Assembly: GCA_965218715.1 (NCBI GenBank)
Contig: CBDCLY010000033.1
Location: 62,001 to 126,000, forward strand
Source of the DNA: CBDCLY01 sp965218715
GTDB taxonomy: Bacteria; Bacteroidota; Bacteroidia; Flavobacteriales_E; Vicingaceae
Direction of reading: 5' to 3'
DNA: 64,000 bases
This document shows positions 42,350 through 51,411 of this stretch, piece by piece; within the stretch, counting starts at the first letter, position 1, and every line of letters starts with the position of its first letter. A model generated the notes under the pieces. It was given only the letters and a program-made list of their open reading frames with translations. It was not told where the DNA came from and did no database searches. Position numbers and translations under genes: made by a program.

Positions 42350-44320
42350 TTGATTCCAAAGGAAACAGTCGATCAAATCATTGATACTGCTGAAGTAGTA
42401 GATGTGGTTGGGGAGTATGTGAATCTTAAAAAAAGAGGCGCAAACTTGCTTGGCTTATGTCCTTTTCACAATGAAAAAACTCCCTCTTTTACAGTTTCCC
42501 CAAGCAAAGGGATTTATAAATGTTTTGGATGTGGAAAAGCAGGGAGTTCGGTTAATTTTTTAATGGATCATGAACACTTTTCCTATCCTGAAGCATTAAA
42601 ATTTCTTGCGAAAAAGTACAACATTGAAATTGAGGAAGAAGAGTTAAGCGCCGAGCAAATTCAGGCAGCAAACGAGAAGGAAAGCTTGTTTATAGTTACA
42701 GAGTTTGCCTCCCAATTTTTTCAGAAGCAATTAAAAGAAACTGACGAAGGAAAGGCCATTGGTTTGAGCTATTTTAAGGAGCGTGGTTTCAGAGAAGAGA
42801 GTTTGAATAAATTCTTATTGGGTTATAGCCCAGATAGCTGGGAAGCGTTTACCAAGGCAGCCTTAGGTAAAGGATATAAACTAGAGTTTCTTGAAAAGGC
42901 AGGCCTAAGTATTGTAAAAGAGGAAAAACAATTTGATCGCTTTAAAGGTAGAGTCATTTTTCCCATTCAAAATAACTCAGGAAGAGTAATTGGCTTTGGG
43001 GCAAGAACTTTAAAAGCAGATAAAAAAACAGCAAAATATTTAAACTCACCTGAGTCAGAGATTTACCATAAAAGCAAAGTGCTCTATGGCTTAAATCATG
43101 CAAAACGTAAAATGGTAGAGCTAAATAATTGCTATTTAGTGGAAGGTTATACTGATGTGATTTCATTCCATCAAAGTGGGGTGGAAAATGTAGTTGCCTC
43201 TTCTGGTACTTCCTTAACTACCGATCAAATTCGCCTCATTAAACGATTTACTGAGAACATCAGCATTTTGTTTGATGGAGATGCTGCTGGAATAAAAGCC
43301 GCATTTAGAGGAATAGATATGATTCTTGAAGAAGGATTAAATGTTCGGGTTTTGGCTTTTCCTGATGGAGAAGATCCAGATTCTTACGCAAGAAATCATA
43401 GTAGTAGTGAGTTGCAAAATTTTTTGGAAGAAAATGCTACAGATTTTATTCGCTTTAAAACTCAGTTACTGATTAATGAAACTGGCAACGATCCTATTAA
43501 GAGAGCCAGTCTAATCAAAGAAATTGTAGGGAGTATTTCATTAATTCCTGACCCCATTGCAAGATCGGTATACCTTCAGGAATGTAGTCGATTATTAGAG
43601 ATAGGCGAGGAGGCCTTAATTAGTGAGTTAAACAAACTTAGAAGGAATAGGTTAAGTAAAAAAATTAGGAACGAATCTCCACCACCGCCAAGTGCACCAC
43701 CTCCTGGTGCCGAAGACGAGTTTTATGCAAATGTTCCAGATGGGCAAGAAGCCTTGCCTAAACAAATGGTTTACCAAGAAAAAGATGTTCTGAGAACATT
43801 AATAAAATTTGGAAACATCAAAATGGACTTGAATTTACTCAACCCTCAGGATAAAGAAAGCGATGAGAACAACGAGGTACAAGTAGCCAATTATTTAATC
43901 CAGGAGATTGAAAACGATGGATTGCAGTTTTCAGATGAGAAACTACAAAATTTGTACAGTTTGCTTAAAGAAATGCTAGCTAGCAATGGAAGTATTGTGG
44001 AACAAGATTTAGTAAGCCATCAGGATACAAGCATCAGTGCCTTTGTAATAGAATCTTTAATGGATAAATATAGTTTAAGTTCAAATTGGGAAGCAAAACA
44101 CAACATTTTAACCATACAAGAGGACAATGTTTTGGCAAAAAAAGCACATAAAGGCATTTGTTCTTGGCGTTTGAATAAGATCATTGAAATGATAGAGGAG
44201 CGACAAGAACTTTTGAAGGGATCTGATGAGGATTATGCCAAAGTCTTAAAAGAAATCGATAGATTACTTTCTGCTAAAAAGGCTCTTGCCAATGAATTAG
44301 GAAGAATAATATTACCATAA
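42350..44320 (+). CDS. dnaG: DNA primase
   Basis: DnaG makes RNA primers at the replication fork. The 656-residue protein has the N-terminal CHC2 zinc finger (C37, H40, C58 and C61 in CPFHNEKTPSF and KCFGCGKAG). The catalytic core has the Toprim domain with LVEGYTDVISFHQSG near 263 and ISILFDGDAAGIKAAF near 304. A Pro-rich linker (ESPPPPSAPPPG near 444) leads to a divergent C-terminal domain expected to bind DnaB helicase. Translation starts at a TTG (42350), as no in-frame ATG lies near and the N-terminus IPKETVDQIID is family-typical. It is followed 2 nt later by the MscS gene. Confidence 0.96.
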   Translation: MIPKETVDQIIDTAEVVDVVGEYVNLKKRGANLLGLCPFHNEKTPSFTVSPSKGIYKCFGCGKAGSSVNFLMDHEHFSYPEALKFLAKKYNIEIEEEELSAEQIQAANEKESLFIVTEFASQFFQKQLKETDEGKAIGLSYFKERGFREESLNKFLLGYSPDSWEAFTKAALGKGYKLEFLEKAGLSIVKEEKQFDRFKGRVIFPIQNNSGRVIGFGARTLKADKKTAKYLNSPESEIYHKSKVLYGLNHAKRKMVELNNCYLVEGYTDVISFHQSGVENVVASSGTSLTTDQIRLIKRFTENISILFDGDAAGIKAAFRGIDMILEEGLNVRVLAFPDGEDPDSYARNHSSSELQNFLEENATDFIRFKTQLLINETGNDPIKRASLIKEIVGSISLIPDPIARSVYLQECSRLLEIGEEALISELNKLRRNRLSKKIRNESPPPPSAPPPGAEDEFYANVPDGQEALPKQMVYQEKDVLRTLIKFGNIKMDLNLLNPQDKESDENNEVQVANYLIQEIENDGLQFSDEKLQNLYSLLKEMLASNGSIVEQDLVSHQDTSISAFVIESLMDKYSLSSNWEAKHNILTIQEDNVLAKKAHKGICSWRLNKIIEMIEERQELLKGSDEDYAKVLKEIDRLLSAKKALANELGRIILP

Positions 44321-44322
44321 GA

Positions 44323-45207
44323 ATGGAAAATTTAAATCAAATCTGGGAAGGTGTTCAAAATGTTCTAGCATTCAACATCATTGAAGCCGGTGGGCACTCT
44401 ATAAGTGTGTTCGATATCATTACAATAATTGTAATTCTAATTGGAATAAAAATTCTAGTTAAAGGCTTGGAGCGCTTAATTAAAAGGAAATTTCAAGGCA
44501 ACTCCTCTGTTAAGTCAGGAAAACAACATGCAATAACCCAAATTGGAAAATACTTGCTCTATGTTATAGGATTTGTATTTGCCTTGGAAGCAATTGGAAT
44601 CAATACAACAACATTAATAATTAGCTCTTCAGCCTTATTTGTTGGCTTAGGGTTTGGGCTGCAAGAAGCATTTAGGGATTTTATTTCAGGTCTCATTTTA
44701 CTTTTCGAAGGAGATGTAATTATTGGAGATGTGGTTGAAATGGATAATGGAACAGTTGCAGTTGTTAAACACATTAATTTAAGAACCTCAAAGGTTAGGA
44801 CACGAGACGGAATCATTATGATTGTTCCCAATTCTCAATTGATTAACGACCGTGTTATCAACTGGAGCAATAGCAATAAGATTACACGGTTTCATGTGAA
44901 TGTTGGTGTTGCTTATGGTTCTGATACAAAACTGGTTGAAGAAATTCTATTGGATTCAGCAAAAAGAATTGATCAAATATCTACAAGAATGAAACCGGTT
45001 GTTCGATTTGTAAATTTCGGTGATTCTTCTTTAGATTTTGAGCTTCATTTCTGGTCAGAAGAAGTTTGGAAAGTTGAAGATATTAAAAGTAATTTACGTT
45101 TTGATATTGATCAAGAATTTAGAAAAAACAAAGTCTCTATACCTTTCCCACAAAGAGATTTACACCTAAAAAGTAGCACTGTCCCTTTTGATAAAAGTTC
45201 TTCATGA
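44323..45207 (+). CDS. MscS family mechanosensitive ion channel
   Basis: The 294-residue protein has three membrane helices: about 20-43, 70-92 and 96-118. The last is the Gly/Ala-rich pore-lining segment (SSSALFVGLGFGLQEAFRDFISG). The MscS beta-domain motif GDVIIGDVVEMDNGTVAVV follows near 127, and a C-terminal alpha/beta domain ends the protein. Small MscS channels release solutes under hypo-osmotic shock. It overlaps the start of the ClC gene by 4 nt, so the two transport genes are probably translated together. Confidence 0.92.
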   Translation: MENLNQIWEGVQNVLAFNIIEAGGHSISVFDIITIIVILIGIKILVKGLERLIKRKFQGNSSVKSGKQHAITQIGKYLLYVIGFVFALEAIGINTTTLIISSSALFVGLGFGLQEAFRDFISGLILLFEGDVIIGDVVEMDNGTVAVVKHINLRTSKVRTRDGIIMIVPNSQLINDRVINWSNSNKITRFHVNVGVAYGSDTKLVEEILLDSAKRIDQISTRMKPVVRFVNFGDSSLDFELHFWSEEVWKVEDIKSNLRFDIDQEFRKNKVSIPFPQRDLHLKSSTVPFDKSSS

Positions 45208-47024
45208 AAGTGGGTAAACAAATAAAGAAAATATGGAATTTACTCCATGACTTTTTTGACCTAATTCTAAGAAGGATACTAATCTGGCGTCATAAACACA
45301 TGAATGAACGCCAATTCATTATTTTTTTAAGCATATTGGTTGGTTTTGCTTCTGGGCTTGCTGCCGTGTTTTTAAAGAACATGGTTCACCTCCTTCAATA
45401 TTTACTAGGTTCGGATGTAGCCAATAACTATGAAAATTATTGGTATTTCCTTTTACCAGGTTTAGGAATATTGCTTTGTTATTTATTGATTAAATACGGA
45501 ATAAAAAAGAAAGTTGGCCACGGAATTCCCTCAACACTATTTGCAATTGGGAAAAAGCGATCTAGAATGCCAAAACATGCTACCTATGCATCCATTTTTA
45601 CCAGCATGATCACCGTAGGTTTTGGTGGTTCTGTTGGACTGGAGGGACCAACCGTAGGAGCAAGTAGTGCCATAGGTTCTAACCTTGCTCGTAAATCAAG
45701 GATGAACTACAAGGTAACTACACTCATGTTGGGATGTGGAGCAGCGGGAGCAATGTCTGGGATTTTTAACGCCCCAATTGCAGCCATTGTATTTGCATTG
45801 GAAGTAATCATGTTGGATTTAACAGCAGCGTCTCTAATTCCACTGCTAATGGCTTCTGTTTCTGCGGCATTAACTTCCTCATTCATTTCGGGTGATGAAA
45901 CTTTATTCAACATTGAACTCATTGATAAATTTTCTTTTTCAGATTTGCCTTTTATTCTAGTGCTAGGAGCATTAACAGGAATTGCCTCAGTCTATTTTTG
46001 TAAAGTGTATTGGTTTGTTGAGAATCAATTCGAGAGAATCAATGGAAAATTGTTGCGGGTAAGCATTGGGGCTGTTATTTTAGGCCTTTTGATTTTTTTG
46101 TTTCCCCCTTTATATGGAGAAGGATTTGGAAGCATTAAGCAATTGTTAAATGGACAAGAAAACGAATTGTTAAATGGAAGCCTTTTGGTTTCTTATGCAG
46201 ATTATACATGGGCTATTCTTGGATTTTTGGTCTTGGTTGTTGTTGTAAAGGCAATTGCAACTGCTGTTACTATAGGGGCTGGTGGAATAGGGGGTGTCTT
46301 CGCGCCAAGTATGTTTATTGGAGCCGTTCTTGGTTTTGCTTTTTCAAAAGCCGTAAACCTTTTGGGTTGGTTCAATCTTTCAGAAAGAAATTTTACATTA
46401 GTAGGGATGGGGGGCGTTATGGCCGGAATACTCCATGCCCCACTTACTGCCCTTTTCTTAATTGCTGAAATAACTGGAGGATACGAATTGGTGATCCCGC
46501 TTATGATTTGTTCAGCAATTTCATTTTTGACTTCCAAGTATTTTAATCCGCATTCCTTGTATACGCTTCAACTTGCAAAAAGAGGAGAATTAATTACACA
46601 CAATAAAGATAAAGCTGTACTAACTTTAATGAACTTAAGAGCAGAAGTTGAAACTAATTTTTCATGCATTAAACCCAACGATTCCCTAAGGCAATTGGTG
46701 AAAACTGTCTCACATTCACGAAGAAATATTTTCCCAGTAATTGCAGATGAAGGTGAGCTTTTGGGAGTAGTATTGTTGGATGATATTAGGCAAATTATGT
46801 TTGACCCTGAAGCTTATGATTCAACCTTAGTAAAAGAATTAATGAGTGATTTTGGAGAGTCAGTTTCTCCCACAGATTCTATGGATTCAGTTATGCAAAA
46901 GTTCAATAATAGTGGGGCATGGAATTTGCCTGTTATCGACAATGGACGTTACGTTGGCTTTGTTTCAAAATCAAAATTGTTTAGTGCTTATAGGAAGGTC
47001 CTTCAAAATTTTACACATGAGTAA
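45204..47024 (+). CDS. ClC family chloride channel/transporter with CBS domains
   Basis: The 606-residue protein has a core of about ten to twelve membrane helices (residues 35-450) and two C-terminal CBS domains (about 470-600). The chloride-path motifs are GFGGSVGLEGPTVGASSAIGS near 140 and GAGGIGGVFAPSMFIG near 356. The glutamate in the first motif is the gating/proton glutamate, which favours a proton-coupled antiporter over a passive channel. The CBS pair may sense adenine nucleotides. It overlaps the mscS gene by 4 nt. Confidence 0.92.
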   Translation: MKVGKQIKKIWNLLHDFFDLILRRILIWRHKHMNERQFIIFLSILVGFASGLAAVFLKNMVHLLQYLLGSDVANNYENYWYFLLPGLGILLCYLLIKYGIKKKVGHGIPSTLFAIGKKRSRMPKHATYASIFTSMITVGFGGSVGLEGPTVGASSAIGSNLARKSRMNYKVTTLMLGCGAAGAMSGIFNAPIAAIVFALEVIMLDLTAASLIPLLMASVSAALTSSFISGDETLFNIELIDKFSFSDLPFILVLGALTGIASVYFCKVYWFVENQFERINGKLLRVSIGAVILGLLIFLFPPLYGEGFGSIKQLLNGQENELLNGSLLVSYADYTWAILGFLVLVVVVKAIATAVTIGAGGIGGVFAPSMFIGAVLGFAFSKAVNLLGWFNLSERNFTLVGMGGVMAGILHAPLTALFLIAEITGGYELVIPLMICSAISFLTSKYFNPHSLYTLQLAKRGELITHNKDKAVLTLMNLRAEVETNFSCIKPNDSLRQLVKTVSHSRRNIFPVIADEGELLGVVLLDDIRQIMFDPEAYDSTLVKELMSDFGESVSPTDSMDSVMQKFNNSGAWNLPVIDNGRYVGFVSKSKLFSAYRKVLQNFTHE

Positions 47025-47039
47025 ACAACAAAAAATAAT

Positions 47040-47047
47040 TATCTTCG
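47040..47047 (+). promoter_or_regulatory. Candidate -7 box of the secreted unknown gene (TATCTTCG)
   Basis: TATCTTCG matches TAnnTTTG with one T-to-C change and ends 12 nt before the ATG at 47059. It supports that start over in-frame ATGs further upstream, which overlap the ClC gene. Confidence 0.45.
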
Positions 47048-47058
47048 GGAAAAAAATC

Positions 47059-47583
47059 ATGAGACTGGTAAGCATACTATTACTTCTTTTGGCCACGTAT
47101 CAGGCCACCGCACAAACAAGTTTTAAGGATGGTTTGCCAAATGATTTGGATAAGGAAAAATTAATCATCCTAAAGCATGATAAAGTTAAAGTAACTGGAG
47201 ACAAGAACGGGAAAAAAGCAGATCGTTACTTGCACCTTCGACAAAGTAATCACAATAAGGTTTTACAAGAGTCTAACAAAAAATTAGTTGTAGCAGCATT
47301 GGAATATCCATTTCAATATGCATTTGCAACCAAAAAATCCTATAAAAATCTAATTCCGGCTGGTTATAAATATGTTTTGATTAGCCAGGTCTACGAAAAT
47401 GAGCACTTAAAAAAGGAACAAACCCAAGATGAACTTATAGTTTTTGAATACTTTTTACTCAACGTTGAGGAGAATATCGCTTACAAAGTATTCGAACTAG
47501 ACGAAATGAAAGTATACGATTCTAAATTGATGATTAAGCGACTAAATAAAAAATTAAAAGAGCAGTACCCAGAAAATTTCTAA
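47059..47583 (+). CDS. Secreted protein of unknown function
   Basis: From the ATG at 47059 the protein has 174 residues with a clear signal peptide (RLVSILLLLLATYQATAQ). The mature part is rich in Lys and Glu, and no membrane helix is seen after the signal, so it should be periplasmic or surface-exposed. Features are LEYPFQYAFATKKSYKNL and IPAGYKYVLISQVYENEHL; I recognise no domain or catalytic motif. The longer reading frame into the ClC gene is rejected. The gene is convergent with cysN, one base apart. Confidence 0.72.
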   Translation: MRLVSILLLLLATYQATAQTSFKDGLPNDLDKEKLIILKHDKVKVTGDKNGKKADRYLHLRQSNHNKVLQESNKKLVVAALEYPFQYAFATKKSYKNLIPAGYKYVLISQVYENEHLKKEQTQDELIVFEYFLLNVEENIAYKVFELDEMKVYDSKLMIKRLNKKLKEQYPENF

Positions 47584-48852
47584 CTAATCTACTATCATCC
47601 CAGCACCAACAGTTTCATTGGTTGCTTCATCAATCAAAATCAAACTTCCTGTTGATCTGTTTCTTCGGTAGCTATCAAAAAATAAGGGCTTTGTAGTTCG
47701 TATTGATATTCGTGCAATGTCATTCATCTTTATTTCTTTCTCTTCCTCATCTCTATGCAAGGTTTCGATATTCACTCGGTAACGAACATCTTTAACAATA
47801 CACCTCGCATCATTAGAAGTATGTTTTACTGCGTATTTCCCTCTTAATTGAAGAGGCTTTTCGTTTAACCAACAGACCATTAAATCAACATCTTGCTCCA
47901 TTTTGGGTTGATTGTTTTCTCTAACAATCATATCGCCACGACTAATGTCAATCTCATCTTCTAATGTCATGGTAACAGACATAGGAGCGAAGGCTTCCTC
48001 AATTGGACCATTAAAGGTGTCTATAGATTTAATCTTTGAACTAAACCCAGAAGGCAAAACTGTGACTTTGTCACCAGGCTTGAAAACTCCACCTGCTATT
48101 CTTCCAGCGTAACCTCTATAGTCGTGAAATTCAGTAGTTTGTGGCCGAATTACATTTTGTATCGGGAACCTGCAATCAATATGATTGTGGTCGCTTCCAA
48201 TGTGTATGTTTTCCAACAAATACATCAAAGTTCCACCTTGGTACCAAGGCATTTTTTCAGACTTGTGCACTACATTGTCGCCAACTAAAGCGCTAATAGG
48301 AATAAAGTGAATGTCTTTTACATTTAATTTAGATGAAAAGGCTTCTACATCTTTTTTAATAGAAGAGAATGTAGCTTCATCGTAATCTACTAGATCCATC
48401 TTGTTGATGCAAAAAACAACGTGTGGAATCCCTAATAAAGAAGCAATAAACGTATGTCTATGGGTTTGCTCAATAATTCCTTTTCTTGCATCAATTAAAA
48501 TGATGGAAAGATTAGATGTAGAGGCACCTGTTACCATATTTCTTGTATACTGAATATGACCTGGGGTGTCGGCAATGATGAATTTCCTTTTTGGTGTAGC
48601 AAAATAACGGTAGGCAACATCAATGGTAATTCCTTGTTCTCTTTCAGAGCGTAATCCATCTGTAAGGTGAGCAAGATTAACATGTTCTTCACCTTTCTTT
48701 TTGCTGCTTTGTTCTATGGCCTCGTATTGATCTTCAAAAATCGATTTTGAATCATATAACAATCTTCCAATAAGTGTACTTTTTCCATCGTCTACACTTC
48801 CCGCAGTTGAAAAGCGCAGTAATTCCATATCTAAATAGGAGTCTTTATTCAT
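47584..48852 (-). CDS. cysN: Sulfate adenylyltransferase, large GTPase subunit
   Basis: The 422-residue protein is an EF-Tu-like GTPase that drives the CysD reaction, sulfate plus ATP to APS. The G motifs are STAGSVDDGKSTLIGRLLYD near 15, ADTPGHIQYTRNM near 94 and CINKMDLVDY near 147. Two beta-barrel domains follow (about 235-422). The C-terminal APS kinase seen in fused CysNC is absent, in keeping with the separate cysC gene. It is the last gene of the minus-strand cysC-cysD-cysN operon. Confidence 0.95.
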   Translation of the reverse strand: MNKDSYLDMELLRFSTAGSVDDGKSTLIGRLLYDSKSIFEDQYEAIEQSSKKKGEEHVNLAHLTDGLRSEREQGITIDVAYRYFATPKRKFIIADTPGHIQYTRNMVTGASTSNLSIILIDARKGIIEQTHRHTFIASLLGIPHVVFCINKMDLVDYDEATFSSIKKDVEAFSSKLNVKDIHFIPISALVGDNVVHKSEKMPWYQGGTLMYLLENIHIGSDHNHIDCRFPIQNVIRPQTTEFHDYRGYAGRIAGGVFKPGDKVTVLPSGFSSKIKSIDTFNGPIEEAFAPMSVTMTLEDEIDISRGDMIVRENNQPKMEQDVDLMVCWLNEKPLQLRGKYAVKHTSNDARCIVKDVRYRVNIETLHRDEEEKEIKMNDIARISIRTTKPLFFDSYRRNRSTGSLILIDEATNETVGAGMIVD

Positions 48853-48869
48853 GTTGTTTTATCTTTCTA

Positions 48870-49775
48870 TTAAAAGTAGCCTTGTTTCTTACGATCTTCC
48901 ATCGCCGCTTCAGATCTTTTATCATCTGATCTAGTCCCTCTTTCTGTTGTTCTTGTTGAGGCAACTTCTTCAATAATTTTTGTCAAATCATCAGCATCAG
49001 ATTCCACTGCACCGGTACAGGTCATGTCACCAATAGTTCTAAACCTAACTTGCATTTCCTCCAATACTTCATTTTCTCTTCTCGGAATAAACGGACTGTC
49101 AGACATCACAACACCATCTCGAATAAAGCATTGTCGTTTGTGTGAGAAATACAAAGATGGCAATTCGATGTTTTCTGAAAGAATGTATTGCCAAACATCC
49201 ATTTCTGTCCAATTACTAATTGGGAAAACTCTAAAGTTTTCTCCAAAGTGTTTGAAACCGTTAAAGATGTTCCAAAGCTCTGGGCGCTGATTTTTTGGGT
49301 CCCATTGGCCAAATTCATCTCTATGTGAAAAGAAACGCTCTTTAGCACGGGCTTTTTCTTCATCTCTTCTAGCTCCGCCCATTGCTACATCAAATTTATT
49401 GGTCTCTATTCCTTCCAATAAGGTCACGGTTTGCAATCCGTTTCTACTGGCATTGTATCCTTTTTCTTCGGTTACTTTTCCTTGGTTTATGGAATCTTGT
49501 ACTGAAGCAATGATGAGGTTCGCTCCTATACTTCCAATGAATTTGTCTCTAAATTCGATAGTTTCTGGAAAGTTATGACCAGTATCTACATGCATTAATG
49601 AAAAAGGAATCTTCGCAGGGTAAAATGCTTTTCTTGCAATGTGAGCGCATACAATCGAGTCCTTTCCTCCAGAGAACAATAAAACAGGATTTTCGAATTG
49701 TGAGGCAACTTCCCTTACCACAAAAATGGCTTCTGATTCAAGTTCCTTTAAATGGGTTAAATTATAAGTTTGCAT
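48870..49775 (-). CDS. cysD: Sulfate adenylyltransferase, small subunit
   Basis: CysD forms adenosine 5'-phosphosulfate in sulfate activation. From the ATG at 49775 the protein has 301 residues, the usual length. It has PVLLFSGGKDSIVCAHIA near 29 (PP-loop SGGKDS), DTGHNFPETIEFRD, and the family C-terminus ending ERGTRSDDKRSEAAMEDRKKQGYF-like residues. A longer frame to 49835 would overlap cysC and is rejected. cysC ends one base before its start; cysN follows 17 nt later. Confidence 0.95.
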   Translation of the reverse strand: MQTYNLTHLKELESEAIFVVREVASQFENPVLLFSGGKDSIVCAHIARKAFYPAKIPFSLMHVDTGHNFPETIEFRDKFIGSIGANLIIASVQDSINQGKVTEEKGYNASRNGLQTVTLLEGIETNKFDVAMGGARRDEEKARAKERFFSHRDEFGQWDPKNQRPELWNIFNGFKHFGENFRVFPISNWTEMDVWQYILSENIELPSLYFSHKRQCFIRDGVVMSDSPFIPRRENEVLEEMQVRFRTIGDMTCTGAVESDADDLTKIIEEVASTRTTERGTRSDDKRSEAAMEDRKKQGYF

Positions 49776-49776
49776 A

Positions 49777-50388
49777 TTATGCTTGTCGTTCAATGTGTGG
49801 TAACAAATATTCAAATATTTCTTGAGCAGACTCAAGAACTTCTTTATTTTCCGTTGTAATGGTTAAATCAGGATTGTTTGGTTCCTCAAAAGGAGATGAT
49901 ATTCCTGTAAAGTCTTTTATCTCACCAGCTCTAGCTTTCTTATAAAGGCCTTTTACATCGCGTTGTTCGCACACCTCTAATGGGGTGTCGATAAAAATTT
50001 CCAAAAAGTGATCCTCTCCAATTGTTTTCTTTGCAAGATCTCTTATTGCAATTGTTGGGCTAACAAAGCAATTGATGGTAATAATTCCACAGTCTAGAAA
50101 CAGTTTCGACACTTCAGCAATTCTTCTGATGTTTTCTGTTCTATCTTCCTCTGAAAATCCCAAATTTTTATTAATCCCAGTTCGAATGTTGTCTCCATCC
50201 AACAACTGCGTTAAATGTCCCTTCTCATGCAGAATTTGTTCAAGTTGTTTGGCAATAGTTGTCTTTCCAGAACCGCTTAGGCCAGTTAGCCAAAGTACTT
50301 TTGCACGCTGATTCAATAAAGCTTCTTTTTCATCTTTTTGAATCAATTCATCAAAAACAGAGAATATATTTCTTCCTTCGTTTTTCAT
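49777..50388 (-). CDS. cysC: Adenylylsulfate kinase
   Basis: CysC phosphorylates APS to PAPS, the donor for sulfotransferases and for PAPS reductase. The 203-residue protein has the P-loop WLTGLSGSGKTTIAKQL near 30, DGDNIRTGINKNLGFS near 64-79, DRTENIRRIAEVSKLF and the KARAGEIKDFTGISSPFE lid segment near 156. It heads the cysC-cysD-cysN operon; a TATCTTTG box ends 9 nt before its ATG. Confidence 0.95.
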   Translation of the reverse strand: MKNEGRNIFSVFDELIQKDEKEALLNQRAKVLWLTGLSGSGKTTIAKQLEQILHEKGHLTQLLDGDNIRTGINKNLGFSEEDRTENIRRIAEVSKLFLDCGIITINCFVSPTIAIRDLAKKTIGEDHFLEIFIDTPLEVCEQRDVKGLYKKARAGEIKDFTGISSPFEEPNNPDLTITTENKEVLESAQEIFEYLLPHIERQA

Positions 50389-50396
50389 TTGGGCGA

Positions 50397-50404
50397 CAAA
50401 GATA
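50397..50404 (-). promoter_or_regulatory. Bacteroidota -7 box of cysCDN (TATCTTTG)
   Basis: The minus strand reads TATCTTTG, a perfect match, ending 9 nt before the cysC ATG. An identical box for deoC lies on the other strand at 50481. Confidence 0.55.
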
Positions 50405-50480
50405 ATATTTTAAGCTGATTGAATTGGTTATATAAATGGATAGATTGAGCAAAGTCCCCAATAGATTCAAGCAATAATTC

Positions 50481-50488
50481 TATCTTTG
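50481..50488 (+). promoter_or_regulatory. Bacteroidota -7 box of the deoC operon (TATCTTTG)
   Basis: TATCTTTG is a perfect consensus match ending 21 nt before the TTG start of deoC. It would serve deoC and the two aldehyde dehydrogenase genes, which are tightly packed. Confidence 0.55.
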
Positions 50489-50508
50489 GACTTGCAAAAA
50501 AGAACACT

Positions 50509-51411
50509 TTGACAAAAAACAATTTAGATTGGTCAAATCGACCTAAAGTTGATCAGGTAGGAATTCAAGAAAGAGCTGCCCGCTTTCAAACTAGAAGCAT
50601 TAAAAAGGAAGCTAAATTAATGGGCCTTAAAATGGCCCTTAATATGATTGACCTTACCACGCTTGAGGGAAAAGACACCATTGGAAAAGTGAAACAGCTC
50701 TGCAGTAAAGCTAAAATAATACATCCGGGTTATTCTTTGCCTAATGTAGCTGCAGTCTGCGTTTATCCCAACATGGTTAAAGTTGCTGTAAATGAACTAA
50801 AGGGAACAAAAATTAAAGTGGCTTCTGTAGCAACAGCTTTCCCAGCAGGAATGTCTTCTCTTCCAGTAAAAATTGCTGATACGAAAATGGCCGTATCAGA
50901 AGGGGCAAATGAGATAGACATGGTCATTTCACGAGGAAGGTTTCATCAGGGAGATTATAACTTTGTGTTTGATGAAATTGCCACCATCAAAGAGGCCTGT
51001 GGTAAGGCTAGATTAAAGGTCATATTAGAAACTGGAGAATTAGGAACAGCTGATAATGTTAGACTTGCTAGTGATATCGCCATTCATGCAGGGGCGGATT
51101 TTATTAAAACCTCCACTGGAAAAATTTCACCTGCCGCAACTATGCCAGTTACTTTGGTTATGCTTGAAGCCATTAAAGATCATTATTTAAACACCGGAAA
51201 GATGGTAGGTATGAAGCCAGCTGGGGGGATTTCCAATGCAAAACTGGCCCTTCACTATTTGGTGATGCTAAAAGAAACACTAGGCTCAGATTGGCTGAGC
51301 AATGAGTGGTTTAGGTTCGGAGCAAGCAGTTTAGCAAATGATTTGGTAAAGCAAATTATCAAACAAGAAACAGGAATATATCAATCGGACAATTATTTTA
51401 CTAAGGATTAA
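50509..51411 (+). CDS. deoC: Deoxyribose-phosphate aldolase
   Basis: DeoC splits 2-deoxyribose 5-phosphate into acetaldehyde and glyceraldehyde 3-phosphate. The 300-residue protein resembles the longer DeoC subgroup. IDLTTLEGKDT near 48, AVCVYPNMVKVA near 84, EIDMVISRGRFHQGDY near 142, the Schiff-base lysine region FIKTSTGKISPAAT near 198-211 and GMKPAGGISNAK near 240 are present. It starts at a TTG (50509), with no ATG nearby. The aldehyde dehydrogenase start overlaps its stop by one base, suggesting that the acetaldehyde is passed on for oxidation. Confidence 0.92.
   Translation: MTKNNLDWSNRPKVDQVGIQERAARFQTRSIKKEAKLMGLKMALNMIDLTTLEGKDTIGKVKQLCSKAKIIHPGYSLPNVAAVCVYPNMVKVAVNELKGTKIKVASVATAFPAGMSSLPVKIADTKMAVSEGANEIDMVISRGRFHQGDYNFVFDEIATIKEACGKARLKVILETGELGTADNVRLASDIAIHAGADFIKTSTGKISPAATMPVTLVMLEAIKDHYLNTGKMVGMKPAGGISNAKLALHYLVMLKETLGSDWLSNEWFRFGASSLANDLVKQIIKQETGIYQSDNYFTKD

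Noticed and set aside
46208..46468. Cys/Gly/Trp-rich plus-strand frame inside the ClC gene
   Set aside because: It is an out-of-frame shadow of a Gly-rich membrane region of the ClC protein, with no start context or promoter.
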